A stretch of DNA of 64,000 nucleotides from Bacteroidales bacterium (GCA_014860575.1 JACZJK010000005.1:124001-188000); one strand, 5' to 3'; positions 17,711-27,089 are shown, counted from the first letter of the stretch. Made by a program: numbers and translations. Notes: a model not told the origin generated them from the sequence alone.

Positions 17711-18694
17711 ATGAAACCAACCATCACACTTAGCAGCATCCGCCAGCCAATAAGGCCACAGCTTGAAGAGTTCGAAAAAACTTTCAGGAATTCCATGAAG
17801 AGTTCCATCCCCCTACTTGATATCATCACCCGTTACCTGATCAAACGCAAGGGCAAACAAATGCGACCACTTTTCGTGTTCCTTTCGGCTGGTGTTTGCG
17901 GGAATATTTGCGATCGCACCCAACGGGCTGCCGCCATGATTGAACTCTTGCACACCGCCACATTGGTGCACGACGATGTTGTTGATGACTCTCACAAACG
18001 ACGGGGCTACTTTTCAATCAATGCGTTATGGAAAAATAAAATTGCTGTTTTGCTCGGCGATTATTTGTTGTCGCGTGGTTTATTGCTTTCGCTTGATAAC
18101 AATGATTTCGACCTGCTTAAAATTGTTTCGGAAGCAACCCGCGAAATGAGCGAAGGCGAACTGATGCAGATTGATAAAGCCAGACGGCTGGACATTACAG
18201 AGGAAATTTATTTTGAGATCATACGGAAAAAAACTGCATCGCTGATTGCCGCATGCTGCAAGGCTGGCGCTGCTTCAGTTGGCGCCACTGAAGATCAACT
18301 AAAACGCATGCATGCTTTCGGTGAATACACAGGCATTGCTTTTCAGATTAAAGATGACCTGTTCGACTACCAGGCAAGCAATGATACCGGCAAACCTGTG
18401 GCCATTGACATCAGGGAAAAGAAGATGACGTTGCCACTGATTTATACCCTCAGCCAAAGTGGTTTTTTTGAAAAACGGAAAATCATTTCAACAGTAAAAC
18501 GTAAAAATACTGATCCTGAAGCCGTGGACGCTGTGATCCGGACTGTGGATAAAACCGGTGGAATTGCCTATGCAACTGAAAAAATGCAACTGTACCGCAA
18601 CAAAGCCCTGGAAGTCCTGAACAGTTTTCCTGCCAACGATATGACCCGCTCACTAGAGCAACTGGTGCATTTTACGATTGAACGGACCAAGTAA
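17711..18694 (+). CDS. trans-polyprenyl diphosphate synthase (octaprenyl/solanesyl type)
   Basis: 327-residue isoprenyl synthase extending allylic diphosphates with IPP, probably for the menaquinone side chain. It has the first Asp-rich motif in LVHDDVVDDSHKRRG (about residue 84) and the second in FQIKDDLFDYQAS (about residue 212), plus KRKGKQMRPLFVFLSAG near the N-terminus. Chain length cannot be fixed from sequence, but small residues ahead of the first motif fit a long-chain enzyme. Confidence 0.92.
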   Translation: MKPTITLSSIRQPIRPQLEEFEKTFRNSMKSSIPLLDIITRYLIKRKGKQMRPLFVFLSAGVCGNICDRTQRAAAMIELLHTATLVHDDVVDDSHKRRGYFSINALWKNKIAVLLGDYLLSRGLLLSLDNNDFDLLKIVSEATREMSEGELMQIDKARRLDITEEIYFEIIRKKTASLIAACCKAGAASVGATEDQLKRMHAFGEYTGIAFQIKDDLFDYQASNDTGKPVAIDIREKKMTLPLIYTLSQSGFFEKRKIISTVKRKNTDPEAVDAVIRTVDKTGGIAYATEKMQLYRNKALEVLNSFPANDMTRSLEQLVHFTIERTK

Positions 18695-18714
18695 ATTTAC
18701 GATTTCGGGTTGCT

Positions 18715-18858
18715 ATCCTTATCCTTAGCCTTCACCTTCGCCTCCGCCTACTAATTCTTCAGCGCAGACCACGTTGTAGTAAAATTCCCAAATTATTGGG
18801 TGATCCAATCTCCGCCTTAGCCTTAGCCTCTTCCTCAGCCTCAGCCTTAGCCTCTCCC
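18715..18858. repeat. CCTTAGCCTC degenerate repeats, two patches
   Basis: Patches at 18715-18752 and 18809-18858 repeat words such as CCTTAGCCTTCACC, TCCGCCTTAGCC and CCTCAGCCTCAGCC. They lie between the convergent polyprenyl synthase and histidine kinase genes. Confidence 0.75.
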
Positions 18859-19907
18859 TACTTCCCCTTCTTCAAAGTAAACCCAAAGGTGGTTCCAACA
18901 TCAATAGCGCTCCTTGCATTGATTGTTTGTTCATGGGCTTCGATGATATGCTTAACAATGGCCAACCCAAGTCCGGTTCCACCCTGTTCGCGCGAGCGCC
19001 CTTTATCGGTTCGGTAAAAACGCTCAAAAATTCTGGGCAAATCCTGCTGGCTTATTCCAATTCCGTTGTCTGTAACTTCTACCAGGATATTTTCATCCAT
19101 ATCAAAGAAACTGATTTTGGTATTGCCATCGTGTTTCAATCCGTATTTGATTGAGTTATCAATAAGGTTAATGAGAACCTGGCGTATCCTTTCCTTGTCG
19201 GCTAAAACATAAATTGGTTTGTCGTAGGCTTCGGCAAGGTAAATGTGGAAATTCCGTTTCCTGGCTTTGATCTCCAAAAAATCAATGACTTCGCGTGCCA
19301 GGGCCACCAGGTCAAATTTTTTGTAGTTAAGTTTTAACTCGCCCGATTCCAGTTGTGCAATTGCTTCAAGGTCTTCAACAATTGCAATCATCCGGTTAAT
19401 GCTCTTTTCGGTTCGCAACAAATATTCACGGTTGATGCTCGGATCTTCAAGCCCGCCGTCAAGCAACGTAAGTACATAGCCCTGAATATTAAATATTGGT
19501 GTTTTAAGCTCATGCGACACATTGCCTAAAAACTCGCGGCGGTAAACGGCAAGGCTTTTTAGTTCTTCAATCTCTTTCGTGCGATCCTGTCCCCATTCCA
19601 TTACTTCGCGGTTCACACGTTCAATGGTGTCTTCACGAATATTCAATTTGAATTTTTCTCCGTCTTTTGGTCGTTTCAGGCTGTGAATGGTTTTATAAAT
19701 GATCCTGATTTTTTCGTAAATGAATTTTTCAAGTGCGAACCGGAAAACCCAATACGAAACAGCAAAAAGCAAAATTAAACCCGGAAGTACATAATACCAT
19801 GAAACCGACTGCACCAGAATGGCAAGGAGCAATACCATGAGTGCCGCCAATGCAGTGACTGCTGCAGCAACCATCATTGATAAGCGCCTGGGATCAGAAT
19901 ACTTCAT
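18858..19907 (-). CDS. PhoR-like sensor histidine kinase
   Basis: 349-residue membrane kinase. Two adjacent TM helices (about residues 12-60) leave almost no periplasmic sensor loop. A linker follows, then the HisKA box NVSHELKTPIFNIQGYVL with the phospho-accepting His. The ATPase motifs are LIDNSIKYG (N box), VTDNGIGIS (G1), FERFYRTDK (F) and GGTGLGLAIVKHIIEAH (G2). It is the second gene after the response regulator, 162 bp downstream, and probably phosphorylates it. The signal sensed is unknown. Confidence 0.94.
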   Translation of the reverse strand: MKYSDPRRLSMMVAAAVTALAALMVLLLAILVQSVSWYYVLPGLILLFAVSYWVFRFALEKFIYEKIRIIYKTIHSLKRPKDGEKFKLNIREDTIERVNREVMEWGQDRTKEIEELKSLAVYRREFLGNVSHELKTPIFNIQGYVLTLLDGGLEDPSINREYLLRTEKSINRMIAIVEDLEAIAQLESGELKLNYKKFDLVALAREVIDFLEIKARKRNFHIYLAEAYDKPIYVLADKERIRQVLINLIDNSIKYGLKHDGNTKISFFDMDENILVEVTDNGIGISQQDLPRIFERFYRTDKGRSREQGGTGLGLAIVKHIIEAHEQTINARSAIDVGTTFGFTLKKGK

Positions 19908-19941
19908 GATTGTTATTTTGCTGTTTGCTTTGGTTGTTTAA

Positions 19942-20000
19942 TGAATTGAACAATGGAATAATTGAACAGTAGAACAATAGAACAATTGAATTTTGAATTT
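19942..20000. repeat. GAACAATAGAACAATTGAA degenerate repeat
   Basis: An A/G/T-rich low-complexity array of words such as TTGAACAATGGAATAA and GTAGAACAATAGAACAA, lying between the response regulator and its kinase. Confidence 0.6.
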
Positions 20001-20069
20001 AAAGGTTTAGCTGGATGAAGGTGCATTCGTTGAAGTGTCCGCCGCAGAATTATTATTGTGTTCTGTCAA

Positions 20070-20753
20070 TTACACTTCGAATTTGTACCCAACCCCTTTG
20101 ATGGTCTTTATATTATCCATGCCAATTTTTTCCCTGATTTTTCTCACATGTACATCAATAGTGCGATCGCCAACGATTACATCATTCCCCCAGACTTTCG
20201 AAAAAATTTCCTCGCGTGAGAAAACTTTATCTGGCTTCGAAGCCAACACCAGCAACAGTTCGAATTCTTTTTTGGGCAGCACTATTTCTTTACTATCCTT
20301 TACTACCTTATATTTCTCTTTATCAATCACCATGTTTCCAACTTTCAGTACAGTGCTGTTGCTTTCTTTTTCACGATACCTGCGTAGCAAAGCTTTAACC
20401 CGGCTAATGAGTACCCGTGGCTTGATCGGCTTTGTAATATAATCGTCGGCCCCGGCATCAAAACCGGCAATCTGGGAATAATCTTCTCCCCGGGCAGTTA
20501 GAAATATGATAATTGCGTTTTCAAGATGAGGCTGTTGCCTGATTTCCCTGCAGGCTTCAATGCCATCCATTGAGGGCATCATTACATCCAGGATGATCAG
20601 ATGAGGCTTTATGCGAACTGCCAGTTCAATTGCATCTTTCCCGTTATTGCACGAATTTACCTGGTAGCCTTCTTTTCGGAGATTGTACCCTAAAAATTCC
20701 AGCACATCCGGCTCATCGTCAGCCAGAAGAATGCGGTATTGATCGTTATTCAT
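20070..20753 (-). CDS. OmpR/PhoB-family response regulator
   Basis: 227-residue regulator. The receiver domain has the acidic pocket LLADDEPDVLEFL, the phospho-Asp in HLIILDVMMPSMDGIEACR, the Thr switch in IIFLTARGEDYSQ and the Lys in DYITKPIKPRVL. A winged-helix DNA-binding domain follows (RTIDVHVRKIREKIG...GVGYKFEV). The start is at MNNDQYRILLADDE; the frame opens 18 codons earlier with no family similarity. It is co-oriented with, and upstream of, the PhoR-like kinase. Confidence 0.95.
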   Translation of the reverse strand: MNNDQYRILLADDEPDVLEFLGYNLRKEGYQVNSCNNGKDAIELAVRIKPHLIILDVMMPSMDGIEACREIRQQPHLENAIIIFLTARGEDYSQIAGFDAGADDYITKPIKPRVLISRVKALLRRYREKESNSTVLKVGNMVIDKEKYKVVKDSKEIVLPKKEFELLLVLASKPDKVFSREEIFSKVWGNDVIVGDRTIDVHVRKIREKIGMDNIKTIKGVGYKFEV

Positions 20754-20860
20754 TGCCTGTTGAGTTTGTTTGGTTTGGGTCAGAAAAAAATCCGGGTAAA
20801 TATACAAACTGTTGTTTGAAATCGGCTAAACAAAGTCTCAAATGTTATGATTCTCGAATT

Positions 20861-20930
20861 AGAGAGTTTAGAAGTTTAGAGGGTTTAGAATTTTAGAGGG
20901 TTCAGAGGGTAGGAAGTATAGAGAGGATAG
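20861..20930. repeat. GAGGGTTTAGAA degenerate repeat
   Basis: Purine-rich array (AGAGAGTTTAGAAGTTTAG, AGGGTTTAGAATTTTAG, AGGGTTCAGAGGG), essentially the reverse complement of the CTAAACCTC type at 12606. It lies in the gap before the CAP lipoprotein gene. The rest of 20754-21107 shows nothing else I can name. Confidence 0.7.
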
Positions 20931-21107
20931 CGCTCCCATTTTCTGGTTGCCTTAAGAACGAAACTTAGCGTCTTTGCAGTTAGAAGTATTCAGCATGGCA
21001 AAGTTTTTCCGGGCTTCCTGAAAAACATTTTCAAATTATATGACTTTATGAATGATCTCCGTTATTTACGTGTTCATTCATTTTTCTTTCATCTGCAAAA
21101 TCACCCT

Positions 21108-21725
21108 ATGACAATCATTCACTTCTTACTGCCGGTTTTTTTACTCTTTGTTCCTGGCTGTGCCACCCAAAAGCTACAGGCCGTTGATCGCATGCAGCTT
21201 CCTAAAGAGATTTGCCTTAACCCTTATGAAATGGAACTTTACCAGGCGCTCAATACATACCGTGAAAAGCACAATCTGCCGGCAATAACTTTGTCAAAAT
21301 CCCTTACGCTTGTAGCGCAGGTCCATTGCCGTGATCTGGCCATTAATCAGCCCGATAAAGATAGAAACTGCAATATGCATAGCTGGTCGCGCAAAGGCCC
21401 ATGGACGTCTTGTTGCTATACACCCGATCATAAGAGGTCATCATGCATGTGGGATAAACCTAAAGAACTGACTTCCTACACTGGCGAAGGTTATGAAATA
21501 GCTTTCTTTTCAACAGTATCTTATTCCAACGCAACGGCTTTTGCTGAAGATGCCATGTTCAACTGGATGAAAAGTAAAGGGCATAACGATGTTATGCTGA
21601 ACCTCAGTATCTGGAAGAGCATCCAGTGGAAAGCAGTTGGGATCGGGTATTTCGAAGGCTATACCACAATCTGGTTCGGAGCTTATGATGACCCGGATAC
21701 TGCTATTGTTGGAGCATGTAATTGA
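21108..21725 (+). CDS. CAP (SCP/PR1) domain lipoprotein
   Basis: 205 residues from the preferred start MTIIHFLLPVF, which yields a lipoprotein signal with lipobox-like FVPGC. The mature part is a CAP domain: YQALNTYREKHNLPAITLSK, then VHCRDLAINQ and SYTGEGYEIAFFS, with VGIGYFEGYTTIWFGAY at the end. Several extra cysteines (CNMHSW, SCCYTPD, SCMWD) could form disulfides. Bacterial CAP proteins are envelope proteins of mostly unknown activity. Confidence 0.87.
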   Translation: MTIIHFLLPVFLLFVPGCATQKLQAVDRMQLPKEICLNPYEMELYQALNTYREKHNLPAITLSKSLTLVAQVHCRDLAINQPDKDRNCNMHSWSRKGPWTSCCYTPDHKRSSCMWDKPKELTSYTGEGYEIAFFSTVSYSNATAFAEDAMFNWMKSKGHNDVMLNLSIWKSIQWKAVGIGYFEGYTTIWFGAYDDPDTAIVGACN

Positions 21726-21784
21726 TGGTTGGCATTTTATATATACTTTTATGCTCGAAAAACAACAGGGTCTAAATCAATTGT

Positions 21785-22393
21785 ATGAAGCCACAAATAC
21801 TTTTCAGTTTTGCTATTATTTTGCTCTCATTTTCCTCTTTTGCGCAGGGATTTACCGGAGGCATCAAAGCCGGTGTTGTAGGCAGCCAGGTTGATGGTGA
21901 TGGCTACCGAGGCTTTAATAAACCCGGAATTTTTGGTGGCGCCTATGTAAACCTCAGAACTTCTGAACTGAGCGCTTTTCAAATGGAGATTGCCTTTGTG
22001 CAAAAAGGTTCACGAAAAAACCCAAACTATGAAAAGGACGACTTTGAGCAGTATTTGCTACGAACCGATTATGTTGAACTGGCATTCCTGTACCATCTAG
22101 TATATTCTGACAAACTCACTTTTGAAGCCGGGCCTTCTTTCGGTTACCTGATGAGCACATACGAAGAGCGGAACCAGATGGAAACTGTTGCTGTTCCTTT
22201 CAGGAAAAGCGTTATCAATTATATTGCAGGCATGTATTATTATTTGAATGATCGTACGGCAGTAAACCTAAGGATCAATAATGCCGTCCTCAGCCTGCGC
22301 GATTATGAGCGGTTGCCTGGTGATACTTACCGTTTCTTTCATTACGGTCAGTTTAACATTGCAATGGTGCTTGGGCTACAATACAGGCTGTAA
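21785..22393 (+). CDS. outer-membrane beta-barrel protein (PorT-like)
   Basis: 202 residues with a signal peptide ending FSSFAQG, followed by alternating amphipathic strands (GGIKAGVVGSQVDGD, FGGAYVNLRTSELSAFQME, YVELAFLYHLVYSD, FEAGPSFGYLMSTYEE). It ends in MVLGLQYRL. This matches the 8-10-strand outer-membrane protein family (PF13568-like) common in Bacteroidota. Function unknown. Confidence 0.85.
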   Translation: MKPQILFSFAIILLSFSSFAQGFTGGIKAGVVGSQVDGDGYRGFNKPGIFGGAYVNLRTSELSAFQMEIAFVQKGSRKNPNYEKDDFEQYLLRTDYVELAFLYHLVYSDKLTFEAGPSFGYLMSTYEERNQMETVAVPFRKSVINYIAGMYYYLNDRTAVNLRINNAVLSLRDYERLPGDTYRFFHYGQFNIAMVLGLQYRL

Positions 22394-22394
22394 G

Positions 22395-23324
22395 CTACTT
22401 GCCTTTCAAAAATTCAATATTTCTTTTTATCCCTTCAAATTTGGGTCGCTTCAGCGGCGATTTCCTAAAAGTTTTATTAAAGCCATCCTTATCGAGGTTT
22501 TCCCAGTCCTTTGCTTCCCATTCCCTTACATTGTCTACAAGTTTAAAAGCATGTTCATTATGCGGAACTGAAAAACGATTCCAGGGACAAACTTCCTGGC
22601 AAATATCACAACCAAATATCCATTGTTTGTATTGGCCTTTGAACGCTACAGGCAATTCGCCTTTTTTCTCAATAGTCAGGTAAGAGATACAACGCCGGGA
22701 ATCAATCATGCGGTCATTGCCGATGGCCTGTGTAGGGCATGCATCAATGCAACGGGTGCAGTCGCCGCAATAATCACCTCCGGAAGGTTTGTCGTAAGCC
22801 AGTTCGAGGTCAGTGATGATTTCACCGATAAAAAAATAAGAACCATTTCGCGGGGTGATCAGCATTGAGTTTTTTCCGATCCAACCCAGGCCGGCTTTTA
22901 CTGCCCAGGCGCGTTCCAGCACTGGTGCAGAATCAGTAAAAACCCTTGAAGCATGGGCGGAAATATTTTGCTGTATAAATTCCTGCAATTTCCTCAGCTT
23001 TTCTTTGATCACAAAATGATAATCAGTTCCGTACGCATATCTTGATATCAGATAATCGGCATCAGCGGGCAATGGCTCCTCGGGATAATAGTTTTGCAAC
23101 ACAACAATTACTGAGCGGGCTCCATCCATCAATTTTGAAGGATTGAGGCGTTTGTTGAAATGATTGGCCATGTAAGCCATTTCTCCATGCCTTTCGTCAT
23201 GGAGCCATTTTTTCAGACGCGGCTCATGATCTTTCAAGAAATCGGCTATGGCAATACCACAGGCAAAAAACCCAAGACTGAGGGCTTGTTGTTTAATGAG
23301 TGCTGAAGCATTTTTCAAGTCCAC
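22395..23324 (-). CDS. queG: epoxyqueuosine reductase QueG
   Basis: 309-residue cobalamin and Fe-S enzyme that reduces epoxyqueuosine to queuosine in tRNA. It shows the two 4Fe-4S ferredoxin motifs CGDCTRCIDACPTQAI (about residues 187-202) and CDICQEVCPWN (about 239-249), and the upstream DUF1730 region with ERAWAVKAGLGWIGKNSML. The start codon is GTG. It is followed closely on the same strand by the region of ruvB transcription (ruvB ends 21 bp upstream of its start), so the two are probably co-transcribed. Confidence 0.95.
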   Translation of the reverse strand: MDLKNASALIKQQALSLGFFACGIAIADFLKDHEPRLKKWLHDERHGEMAYMANHFNKRLNPSKLMDGARSVIVVLQNYYPEEPLPADADYLISRYAYGTDYHFVIKEKLRKLQEFIQQNISAHASRVFTDSAPVLERAWAVKAGLGWIGKNSMLITPRNGSYFFIGEIITDLELAYDKPSGGDYCGDCTRCIDACPTQAIGNDRMIDSRRCISYLTIEKKGELPVAFKGQYKQWIFGCDICQEVCPWNRFSVPHNEHAFKLVDNVREWEAKDWENLDKDGFNKTFRKSPLKRPKFEGIKRNIEFLKGK

Positions 23325-23345
23325 AATTACAATGATTGGTGAATC

Positions 23346-24374
23346 TTATTCAAACAATCCGGGCTGTTTTTGCTGCGGTTTGCCCAAATGCTGGTAGGCT
23401 CGTGGCGTTACTTCCCTGCCCCGTGGTGTTCGCATGAGAAAGCCCTCCATGATTAGAAAAGGCTCATAAACTTCTTCAATAGTGCCTGAGTCTTCGCCTA
23501 CGGCAGTTGCTATAGTGCTTAAGCCAACCGGGCCGCCTTTAAATTTTTCAATGATGGTGGTAAGTATTTTGTTATCCATTTCATCGAGGCCAAACTTGTC
23601 TACATTCAGTGCATGAAGTGCATATTGTGTGATGGCAATATCAATGGAGCCGTTTCCTTTTATTTGTGCAAAATCCCTGACCCTACGCAGGAGAAGGTTC
23701 GCAATTCGCGGCGTGCCGCGGCTTCGGCCTGCAATTTCAACGGCAGCCTCTTTTGTGATGGCAACTTTTAATATCGCTGCTGAGCGTGTAATGATCTGTT
23801 CAAGAACCTGTGCATCGTAATATGATAACCTTGAGGTGATCCCAAACCTCGAACGTAATGGCGAAGTGAGCAAACCCGAACGGGTAGTGGCGCCAATCAA
23901 TGTGAACGGGCTTAATGATATCTGAACGCTGCGGGCATTTGGCCCTGATTCAATCATGATGTCAATCCGGTAATCCTCCATGGCTGAGTAAAGGTATTCT
24001 TCAATTACCGGGCTCAGGCGATGAATTTCATCTATAAAAAGCACGTCATTTTCTTCGAGGTTGGTGAGCAGGCCAGCCAGATCGCCTGGCTTGTCCAAAA
24101 CCGGACCAGACGTCAACTTCAGGTTCACACCTAGCTCATTGGCAATAATATGCGAAAGCGTTGTTTTCCCGAGACCCGGAGGACCATGCAGCAATACGTG
24201 ATCCAGCGCTTCTCCACGTTGTTTGGCCGCCTTTACAAAAATTTTAAGATTCTCAACAACCCCAAGCTGCCCGAAAAAATTCCCGAAATCAGAAGGACGA
24301 AGAACTTTTTCCATTTCACGCTCACTTTTACTGAGGTGATCTGCTGTTGGATCCAGGTTATGGGTTCGGGGCAT
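23346..24374 (-). CDS. ruvB: Holliday junction branch-migration helicase RuvB
   Basis: 342-residue AAA+ motor of the RuvABC resolvasome. Walker A is [20 protein letters not shown], Walker B is [13 protein letters not shown], sensor 1 is [20 protein letters not shown], and the C-terminal winged helix includes [20 protein letters not shown] and [16 protein letters not shown]. The start is set at [14 protein letters not shown] since a TATCTTTG box overlaps the upstream ATG at 24410. Confidence 0.97.
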   Translation of the reverse strand: MPRTHNLDPTADHLSKSEREMEKVLRPSDFGNFFGQLGVVENLKIFVKAAKQRGEALDHVLLHGPPGLGKTTLSHIIANELGVNLKLTSGPVLDKPGDLAGLLTNLEENDVLFIDEIHRLSPVIEEYLYSAMEDYRIDIMIESGPNARSVQISLSPFTLIGATTRSGLLTSPLRSRFGITSRLSYYDAQVLEQIITRSAAILKVAITKEAAVEIAGRSRGTPRIANLLLRRVRDFAQIKGNGSIDIAITQYALHALNVDKFGLDEMDNKILTTIIEKFKGGPVGLSTIATAVGEDSGTIEEVYEPFLIMEGFLMRTPRGREVTPRAYQHLGKPQQKQPGLFE

Positions 24375-24407
24375 GATAGTAAATACTTGATTTTTTTTAT
24401 GACTTGC

Positions 24408-24415
24408 CAAAGATA
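24408..24415 (-). promoter_or_regulatory. -7 box of ruvB
   Basis: The minus strand reads TATCTTTG followed by GCAAG, a perfect TAnnTTTG match 34 nt upstream of the chosen ruvB ATG. Confidence 0.6.
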
Positions 24416-24560
24416 CGAATCAAATGAAATTGCGAACCACATATATATACTCAAAAACAGCCAGCCGTTTTATTAAAACAGATGTAAATTTTATCCTGGT
24501 TTTCAGGGTATAAAAAAAAATCTTAATTTAGCGGCTTAATTATCATCATCAAAATCAGGC

Positions 24561-25406
24561 ATGAAAAATATTCTTGTTGCCATAGATTTTTCGAAAGGTT
24601 CGATACATGCCTTAAGGTATTCCATTGAACTGGCGGGGCAGCTGAAAAGCAACCTTAGCCTTATCTGGGTTGATAATGAAACGGGTATAGGATCGGGCTT
24701 GTCATTTGACGACAATGAATACCGCAACGAAGCCATTAAGAATTTCAACGAACTCATTTCAACTTATGGCAAAGATTTTTCGGGTGAAATCAATTATAAG
24801 CTTCGCCGTGGAAAAGTTTACCAGGAAGTAGCCAACATGGCCAGGATGACGGATGCCGATCTTATCATTGCCGGAACCCATGGCGTTACAGGATTTGAAC
24901 AATACTGGATTGGAAGCAACGCTTACCGCATTGTTTCGTATGCGCCTTGCCCGGTACTAACAGTCCGCTTTGATTATGATTACGAGCACAAAATCAGCAA
25001 TATGGTGCTCCCGATTGATTCAACGCCTGATACCAGGCAGAAAGTTCCATTTGCCTGCGGTATGGCGAAAGACCTTGGCGCAACTATGCACATCCTGGGT
25101 TTACATTCTACAAGCCTGAAATCGCTGCAACGAAAAACAATCAGTAATATCGAAGAAGTTGTTAAGTTTTGCGAAAAGGAAAAAGTTGATTTTATCATTA
25201 CCGAAGTGCAATCCACTGATGTTACCAAAGCCATTGTTGCTTATGCAAAACAAGCTGATGCCGATCTCATTGCGATCATGACCGAGCAACATCGTTCTGC
25301 ATCTGGTTTGCTACTTGGCCCGCAGGCACAACAGCTTGTAAACTTCTCACCAATTCCTGTTTTGAGCATTCAGCCCAAAGAAATATATTCGCTATCCTCT
25401 CGTTAA
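24561..25406 (+). CDS. double-domain universal stress protein
   Basis: 281 residues made of two UspA domains in tandem. The first keeps the ATP-binding motif in GTHGVTGFEQYWIGSNA (G-2x-G-9x-GS). The second (about residues 145-281) has IMTEQHRSASGLLLGPQAQQ at the same place, so nucleotide binding there is doubtful. A short SPOR-domain gene separates it from a close paralogue at 26007. Expected to be cytoplasmic and stress-related; no specific role visible. Confidence 0.92.
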   Translation: MKNILVAIDFSKGSIHALRYSIELAGQLKSNLSLIWVDNETGIGSGLSFDDNEYRNEAIKNFNELISTYGKDFSGEINYKLRRGKVYQEVANMARMTDADLIIAGTHGVTGFEQYWIGSNAYRIVSYAPCPVLTVRFDYDYEHKISNMVLPIDSTPDTRQKVPFACGMAKDLGATMHILGLHSTSLKSLQRKTISNIEEVVKFCEKEKVDFIITEVQSTDVTKAIVAYAKQADADLIAIMTEQHRSASGLLLGPQAQQLVNFSPIPVLSIQPKEIYSLSSR

Positions 25407-25470
25407 TATTACCGCTTAACCCCAGCTGCTAACCTGGTTATAGGCAGCTTTCTGTTTAAGAATTTAGCTT

Positions 25471-25881
25471 ATGAAACCATTTATTACAATTCTGCTGGCG
25501 ATACTTTCAATCACTGGGTTCGCACAATATAACAATATGAATAGCAATATTCGTGTTTATGCTGATCCGGGAATTGACCGCCTTGCGAAAGAATACCAGG
25601 AAATTGCAAGCCAGATTCATTATCTGGATGGTTATCGGATTCAAATCTTTTTTGACTCAGGCAATTTATCAAAACGCAATGCTTCAAAAGCGAGGGAAGA
25701 TTTTATACTTCAATTTCCGGATGTGGAAGCATATATCACTTTCCGTGAGCCTTATTACCGGGTCAGGATCGGAGATTTCAGAACCAAGCTTGAGGCGGAT
25801 GGTTTTAGAAAACGCATCCTGCATCAATATCCACATGCATTTACAGTGAATGACCAAATCAATTCTCCATCAATAAATTGA
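25471..25881 (+). CDS. secreted SPOR-domain protein
   Basis: 136 residues: signal peptide (residues 1-18, ending ITGFAQ), a short linker, then a SPOR-like domain (about 55-130) with YRIQIFFDSGNLSKRNASKA and YYRVRIGDFRTKLEADGFRK. SPOR domains bind denuded septal peptidoglycan, so a periplasmic cell-wall role is likely. It lies between two Usp genes, all on the plus strand. Confidence 0.82.
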   Translation: MKPFITILLAILSITGFAQYNNMNSNIRVYADPGIDRLAKEYQEIASQIHYLDGYRIQIFFDSGNLSKRNASKAREDFILQFPDVEAYITFREPYYRVRIGDFRTKLEADGFRKRILHQYPHAFTVNDQINSPSIN

Positions 25882-26006
25882 GAAGGAGTGTTTTTTTCAA
25901 AGGCGAACATTGATTTTCGTTGCTATTAATAGTACTTTAGCAAAAGCAATTTTTTACCATACTACCATATTTCTATTTCGTTGAACCACTGATTAAAAGC
26001 TATCTT

Positions 26007-26858
26007 ATGAAGAATATTATTGTAGCTATTGACTTCTCAGATTGTTCGATTAATGCATTGGAACATGCAATAAGCATTGCCCAAAAGGGAAACTTTAATG
26101 TTTTGATGGTTTGGGTGAATAATCCAACAACAACTAAAATATTGCTTGCATCAGATCAGTCGGGTGATATGAAGGGTGAAGTTGAAAATCAATTCAAAAA
26201 ACTGATTGCGAAGTATACAAAGTCACTGTCTGGCAGTTCTATCAGCTATACAATCCGTGAGGGCAAGGTTTATCACCAGGTGGCCCTGGAAGCAAAGGAA
26301 AAGGATGCCCTGCTTGTAATTGCCGGAACCCACGGCACTTCGGGGTTCGAGGAATTCTGGATTGGCAGCAATGCAAATAAAATTGTGAGCATGTCGCCCT
26401 GCCCTGTAATAACGATAAGAGGTGGAATTCAAGTGAGCCGCGAACTGACTAAGATTGTCATGCCAATTGACAGTACCCCCGAAACAAGGCAAAAGGTTTC
26501 GTTTACCGCCACGATAGCAAGTCTTTTTAATGCCGAAGTTCATGTGCTTGCACTTTACACTACCAACATAAGCAGTGTACAGGATAATATTGACAGCTAT
26601 GCAAAGCAGGTAATCTCATTCCTTGAAGGTCAGGGAATTAAATCCCGTTTTGAAAGCCAGCGGGTTGACAATTTAGCCCGGGCAATAATTGACTATTCTG
26701 AGAAAATTGATGCTAACCTGATTTCAATCATGACTGAACAGGAAACGGCTGCCTCAAACCTGTGGCTTGGCCCCTATGCCCAGCAACTGGTCAACCACTC
26801 TCCAATTCCCGTGCTTAGCATCCATCCAATTGATTTGAATATTGTACTGGGGTATTAG
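26007..26858 (+). CDS. double-domain universal stress protein (paralogue)
   Basis: 283 residues, two UspA domains, clearly paralogous to the protein at 24561 over the whole length. The first domain keeps GTHGTSGFEEFWIGSNA; the second has IMTEQETAASNLWLGPYAQQ, again without the Gly-rich loop. The shared degenerate second half suggests that duplication followed loss of the second nucleotide site. A TTTAG-type promoter-like box lies at about 25935. Confidence 0.92.
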   Translation: MKNIIVAIDFSDCSINALEHAISIAQKGNFNVLMVWVNNPTTTKILLASDQSGDMKGEVENQFKKLIAKYTKSLSGSSISYTIREGKVYHQVALEAKEKDALLVIAGTHGTSGFEEFWIGSNANKIVSMSPCPVITIRGGIQVSRELTKIVMPIDSTPETRQKVSFTATIASLFNAEVHVLALYTTNISSVQDNIDSYAKQVISFLEGQGIKSRFESQRVDNLARAIIDYSEKIDANLISIMTEQETAASNLWLGPYAQQLVNHSPIPVLSIHPIDLNIVLGY

Positions 26859-26859
26859 G

Positions 26860-26905
26860 TGATGCAGTTATACAGTGATGCAGTAGGATTGGAGTAATGG
26901 AATTA
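26860..26905. repeat. GTGATGCAG-type degenerate repeat
   Basis: GTGATGCAGTTATACAGTGATGCAGTA, the reverse-complement form of the ACTGCATCAC arrays at 40721, 44440 and 45318. Confidence 0.65.
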
Positions 26906-26934
26906 TATTCAAAATTCCAGATTTAAGATTGAGC

Positions 26935-27067
26935 CCACTCAGAAAAGTCAATCCACCCCTAAATCCCCTAAAGGGGACTTCCACAAATTGCTGATTTTTA
27001 TCGTTTCCCCTTTAGGGGTCAGGGGCTAAAAACGATAAAAATCAGCAATTTGTGACTTTTCGGAGTG
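26935..27067. repeat. MITE-like nested inverted repeat
   Basis: A perfect 25-bp inverted repeat (26982-27006 with 27030-27054) surrounds CCCCTTTAGGGG. Outer arms CCACTCAGAAAAGTC and GACTTTTCGGAGTGG pair imperfectly. The left half contains CCCCTAAATCCCCTAAAGGGG, a word I associate with abundant Bacteroidota intergenic repeats. No ORF inside. Confidence 0.8.
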
Positions 27068-27089
27068 GATTCAAGATTCGTAAATCTAA

